A stretch of 64,000 nucleotides of DNA. Origin: Bradyrhizobium canariense. GTDB lineage: Bacteria; Pseudomonadota; Alphaproteobacteria; Rhizobiales; Xanthobacteraceae. The stretch spans positions 62,001-126,000 of the forward strand of contig NZ_JAFCKJ010000013.1 in assembly GCF_018130465.1 (NCBI RefSeq), written 5' to 3'. Below, one piece after another: positions 60,864 through 64,000 of the stretch. How positions within the stretch are numbered: the first letter of the stretch is position 1; the number at the start of each line of letters is the position of its first letter. The translations under genes were made by a program, and so were the position numbers. Below the pieces are notes generated by a model, which ran no database searches, had not been told where the DNA came from, and was given only the letters and a program-made list of their open reading frames with translations.

Positions 60864-61391
60864 ATGAAACTCATCGGCCTTGCAGGCTGGAGCGGTGCGG
60901 GCAAGACCACGCTGTTGACCCGGCTGATCCCGCATTTCAATGCGCTGGGCTTGCGCGTCTCGGTCATCAAGCATGCGCATCACCAGTTCGACGTCGACGT
61001 GCCCGGCAAGGATTCCTGGCGCCATCGCGAGGCCGGCGCGGCCGAGGTGCTGGTTGCTTCGTCAAATCGCTGGGCCCTGATGCACGAATTGCGCGGGGCG
61101 GCGGAGCCGCTTCTGCCGGAACTGTTGAGCAAATTGTCGGCGGTCGATCTCGTCGTGGTCGAGGGTTTCAAGCGCGAGCCGCATCGCAAGATCGAGGTGC
61201 ATCGCGCCGCCAACGACAAGCCGTTGCTGTTTCCCGACGATCCCGGAATTTTCGGGATCGCGGCCGACGTCGCCATTGAAACCCGGCTGCCGACCGTCCA
61301 TCTCGACGACATACCGGCCGTAGCGGCGTTGCTGCTGCGCGCGGCGATGCCGGTCGAGGAAGCGATCGCGAAAAGCGCTGCGACGCGCTGA
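60864..61391 (+). CDS. mobB: Molybdopterin-guanine dinucleotide biosynthesis protein MobB
   Basis: GTP-binding protein of 175 residues that assists MobA. Walker A GWSGAGKTTLL (about 8-18), SVIKHAHHQFDVDVPGKDSW and VVVEGFKREPHRKIEV are diagnostic. The start has only a weak GGAG site. The moeA gene follows after 9 nt in the same operon. Confidence 0.9.
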   Translation: MKLIGLAGWSGAGKTTLLTRLIPHFNALGLRVSVIKHAHHQFDVDVPGKDSWRHREAGAAEVLVASSNRWALMHELRGAAEPLLPELLSKLSAVDLVVVEGFKREPHRKIEVHRAANDKPLLFPDDPGIFGIAADVAIETRLPTVHLDDIPAVAALLLRAAMPVEEAIAKSAATR

Positions 61392-61400
61392 CGAGGCACC

Positions 61401-62657
61401 ATGGCGCAACTGTCGGACGATTGTTTTGCCTTCGGTGGACCGATGATGTCGGTCGACGAGGCCGTTGGCCTGATCACGACGCGCGTCAACGCGATTGTCG
61501 ATCTCGAAACGGTGGCGCTCATCGATGCTGATGGGCGCGTGCTGGCCCGCGATATCGCGGCGCCGCTGCCGCTGCCGCCCTTCACCAATTCCGCTGTTGA
61601 CGGCTACGCCGTGCGCAACGCGGATCTTCCGGACAGCGCCGAGCGGGCACTCCCGCTCGACGGCCGCATCCAGGCCGGCGGTCTGGCCCTGGCGCCGATC
61701 AAGGCCGGCCACACCGCGCGCATCTTCACCGGCGCGCCGATGCCGCCGGATGCCGAAACGGTCTTCATGCAGGAAGATGTCCGCGTCGATGATGCCGGCC
61801 GAATTGTGCTGCCGCCGGGGCTGAAGCCGGGCGCGAATGTCCGCCCTGCGGGAGAGGACATCCCCCAGGGCCACATCGCGCTGCGCGCAGGCCAGCGCTT
61901 GCGGCCGCAACATGTCGCGCTCGCGGCGGCGTTCGGCCTGGTCAGGCTCGACGTCGTCAGGCGCATCCGCGTCGCGGTGTTCTCGACCGGTGACGAACTG
62001 TCCTCGCCCGGTGAGCCGCGCGCGGCCTCGCAGCTGTTCGATTCCAATCGCTTCATGCTGATGGCGATGCTGCGCCGGCTCGGCTGCGAGGTCAGCGATC
62101 TCGGCATCTTGCGCGACGAGCGGACGTCGCTCGCGAATGGCTTGAAGCAAGTCGCAGGCACGCACGATCTGATCCTCACCACCGGCGGCGTCTCGACCGG
62201 GGAGGAGGACCACGTCAAGGCGGCAGTCGAGAGCATCGGCTCGCTGGTGTTGTGGCGGATGGCGATCAAGCCCGGCCGTCCCGTGGCGATGGGCATCATC
62301 GAGGGCACGCCGCTGATCGGATTGCCGGGCAATCCCGTTGCGAGTTTCGTCACCTTCGTGCATGTGGTGCGGCCGACGGTGCTGGCGCTTGCGGGCAGCC
62401 TGCCGGAGCCGCTGCTGCCGATCCCGGTGCGCGCGGCATTCACCTACAAGAAGAAGGCGGGCCGACGCGAATATGTTCGCGCCTCCTTGCGACGCACCCA
62501 GGACGGCGCACTCGAGGCAGTCAAGTTTCCACGCGAGGGGGCTGGGCTGTTGTCCTCACTGGTCGACACCGACGGCCTCATCGAGCTCGATGAGGAGGTC
62601 ACGCGTGTCGAGCCGGGGCAGAGCGTGGGTTTCTTGTCCTATGCCGATTTGCTCTGA
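61401..62657 (+). CDS. moeA: Molybdopterin molybdenumtransferase MoeA
   Basis: Canonical MoeA of 418 residues that inserts molybdate into adenylylated molybdopterin. Motifs: PPFTNSAVDGYAVRNAD (about 59-75), RIFTGAPMPPDAETV, RPAGEDIPQG, VFSTGDELSSPG and LILTTGGVSTGEEDHVK, and LIGLPGNPVASFVTF. Third MoeA-type protein within 8 kb and the most standard one. It lies 9 nt after mobB. Confidence 0.92.
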   Translation: MAQLSDDCFAFGGPMMSVDEAVGLITTRVNAIVDLETVALIDADGRVLARDIAAPLPLPPFTNSAVDGYAVRNADLPDSAERALPLDGRIQAGGLALAPIKAGHTARIFTGAPMPPDAETVFMQEDVRVDDAGRIVLPPGLKPGANVRPAGEDIPQGHIALRAGQRLRPQHVALAAAFGLVRLDVVRRIRVAVFSTGDELSSPGEPRAASQLFDSNRFMLMAMLRRLGCEVSDLGILRDERTSLANGLKQVAGTHDLILTTGGVSTGEEDHVKAAVESIGSLVLWRMAIKPGRPVAMGIIEGTPLIGLPGNPVASFVTFVHVVRPTVLALAGSLPEPLLPIPVRAAFTYKKKAGRREYVRASLRRTQDGALEAVKFPREGAGLLSSLVDTDGLIELDEEVTRVEPGQSVGFLSYADLL

Positions 62658-62714
62658 GTCTGGGCGTTGTGTCCTGGCGTTGACGCCATCGACCCCTCCC
62701 GCCATGTTGCGCCG

Positions 62715-62978
62715 ATGACCAGAACGACCCTCGATCTCACCGGGCTGAAATGCCCGCTGCCCGCCCTGAAGACGCGCAAAGCGCTGAAGCCGTTGCAGCC
62801 GGGCGATCAGCTCGAAGTGTACTGCACCGATCCGCTGTCGGTGATTGACATTCCGAACCTGATCCGTGAGACCGGCGACACGGTGGAGATCACCGAGCGC
62901 AACGACGCGCGCATCGTGTTCTTGATAGCGAAGGCCGATCGGTCGATAGAAAATATCAATGGTGCGCCGCCCACTTAG
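62715..62978 (+). CDS. TusA-family sulfur carrier protein
   Basis: Small protein of 87 residues with the TusA/SirA signature LTGLKCPLPALKTRKAL (Cys14), whose Cys carries a persulfide, and the beta strand LEVYCTDPLSVIDIP. In this setting it may hand sulfur to FdhD or to cofactor maturation, but TusA-like proteins have several roles. It begins 57 nt after moeA. Confidence 0.87.
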   Translation: MTRTTLDLTGLKCPLPALKTRKALKPLQPGDQLEVYCTDPLSVIDIPNLIRETGDTVEITERNDARIVFLIAKADRSIENINGAPPT

Positions 62979-63298
62979 CCGGCGGTCACTCGGTTGATAC
63001 CTACCTTTTGTCTATCGACATCGATCCTCACTTCTGCCCCAATTGACTTTCTCCGCCGAGACGCGGAGGTCGAGTCTTGCCTGCGATATGCGGAGCAAAT
63101 GGGCCATCGAAAGAAGCCCGGGCGTGGCGTCGGGCATAGTCCCCAAGGATAGGGGTTAACGTCTCGGATGCGCGTGATGATCCTGGCGCGTGTCGATCAT
63201 TGTGCGGAGCAGCAGGGACAAAGGCTGCGCTGCATCGGCTGAGGGAACAGGATCGTCGTGGCCGGCCGTTCAGAAGGGCGGCTTTAGGGGAGGAATGC
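62979..63298. other. Intergenic region before MFS gene
   Basis: A 320-nt gap. Contains a small near-palindrome TGTCTATCGACATCGATC (63009-63026), which might be a regulator site, but no gene or strong terminator. Confidence 0.4.
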
Positions 63299-64000
63299 AT
63301 GTCTACCATCGAGAGCGCTGGAACACTTTCGGGTGCCGGCGCAGGTTTTCTGGATCGCGAGCGGACCATCGCGACCGCCGGGTTCAATCGCTGGCTGGTG
63401 CCGCCGGCTGCGCTGTGCATCCATCTCTGCATCGGCATGGCCTACGGCTTCTCGGTGTTCTGGCTGCCGCTGTCGCGTGCGATCGGAGTGACCGCCCCGA
63501 AGGCGTGCGCAGACATGTCGCTGTTTCAGGAGCTGTTCACGACCAGCTGCGACTGGAAGGTCGCCAGCATGGGATGGATGTACACGCTCTTTTTCGTGCT
63601 GCTCGGTATCGCGGCTGCGGTCTGGGGCGGCTGGCTGGAGCGCGTAGGGCCGCGCAAGGCCGGCTTCGTCTCGGCGCTGTGCTGGTGCGGCGGCCTCTTC
63701 CTCGGTGCGATCGGGGTCTACACCCATCAGCTCTGGCTGTTGTGGCTGGGCTCGGGCGTGATCGGCGGCATCGGTCTCGGCCTTGGCTATATCTCGCCGG
63801 TGTCGACGCTGGTGAAATGGTTCCCGGACCGCCGCGGCATGGCGACCGGCATGGCCATCATGGGTTTCGGCGGCGGTGCCATGATCGGCGCGCCGCTGGC
63901 TAACCTCTTGATGAACTACTTCAAGACCCCGACCTCGGTCGGCGTCTGGGAGACCTTCGTCACGATGGGCATCATCTACTTCGTGTTCATGATGATCGGC
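63299..64000 (+). CDS. OFA-type MFS transporter (oxalate/formate antiporter family), 3' end outside window
   Basis: N-terminal 234 residues of a major facilitator. The start MSTIESAGTLSGAG has GGGGAGG 5 nt upstream. After a soluble N terminus come hydrophobic segments (about 38-58, 93-112, 122-142, 148-165, 185-200) and loops LERVGPRKAG and KWFPDRRGMATGMAIMGFGGGAMIG, typical of the OFA family. A long extracellular loop with three Cys follows the first span. Its place beside fdhD fits formate or oxalate transport; the substrate is inferred. Confidence 0.85.
   Translation, partial: MSTIESAGTLSGAGAGFLDRERTIATAGFNRWLVPPAALCIHLCIGMAYGFSVFWLPLSRAIGVTAPKACADMSLFQELFTTSCDWKVASMGWMYTLFFVLLGIAAAVWGGWLERVGPRKAGFVSALCWCGGLFLGAIGVYTHQLWLLWLGSGVIGGIGLGLGYISPVSTLVKWFPDRRGMATGMAIMGFGGGAMIGAPLANLLMNYFKTPTSVGVWETFVTMGIIYFVFMMIG

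Overview
The window is GC-rich alphaproteobacterial chromosome, most likely Bradyrhizobium or a close Nitrobacteraceae relative. This is inferred from base composition, many Liv-type, Bug/TctC and TAXI binding proteins, DUF1236 and other small secreted proteins typical of that group, sigma-EcfG-like promoters, and several dispersed palindromic repeats. Gene density is high, both strands are used, and no phage, transposase, CRISPR array or plasmid function was seen. One tRNA gene (anticodon CAU) is present. The window cuts an adenylating ligase at its left edge and an MFS transporter at its right edge.

Layout. 1-10190: carrier-fused AMP-ligase, a large SAM-cyclase-ATPase-TPR signalling protein coupled to a PIMT-like methyltransferase, a glycosyltransferase-like protein, a Tat-exported GH10 xylanase and a Wzx-like flippase. 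10191-13955: small-protein region with two related zinc-ribbon proteins, a Crp/Fnr regulator and a fatty acid desaturase; three copies of one 16-bp palindrome lie 108-119 nt upstream of the zinc-ribbon and desaturase starts. 14150-19177: complete branched-chain amino acid/amide-type ABC transporter operon (livKHMGF). 19513-24275: L,D-transpeptidase, a methyltransferase and a secreted caspase-WD40 protein. 24387-31359: divergent TetR-controlled catabolic cluster (VOC protein, Bug receptor / CMD-like, SDR, AroE-like, LigI-like hydrolase, Liv-type receptor). 31527-40846: HutD, two class III cyclases, a TetR-controlled oxidoreductase pair, a LuxR-type regulator and a secreted amidohydrolase.

41348-48597 is a run of small, mostly secreted or membrane proteins (PRC-barrel, DUF1236, Gly/Tyr-rich, a 26-residue membrane peptide), a GT4 glycosyltransferase and a stand-alone FAT-GUY-like receiver. 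Two exact and several near-exact GGAAC-N16-CGTT promoters suggest that part of this block belongs to the general stress (EcfG/PhyR) regulon. 49131-52611 holds three more solute receptors.

52710-62978 is a molybdenum/tungsten cofactor island: a helix-turn-helix regulator with a PBP-like domain, an orphan TupA-like tungstate-binding protein, a MoeA-like protein, a MoeA-PBP fusion, MobA, FdhD, MobB, a third MoeA and a TusA-like sulfur carrier. The OFA-type (oxalate/formate) MFS transporter that starts at 63299 and FdhD suggest the cofactor serves a formate dehydrogenase encoded just outside the window. A FAD monooxygenase inside the island carries an internal stop and a frameshift and is called a pseudogene.
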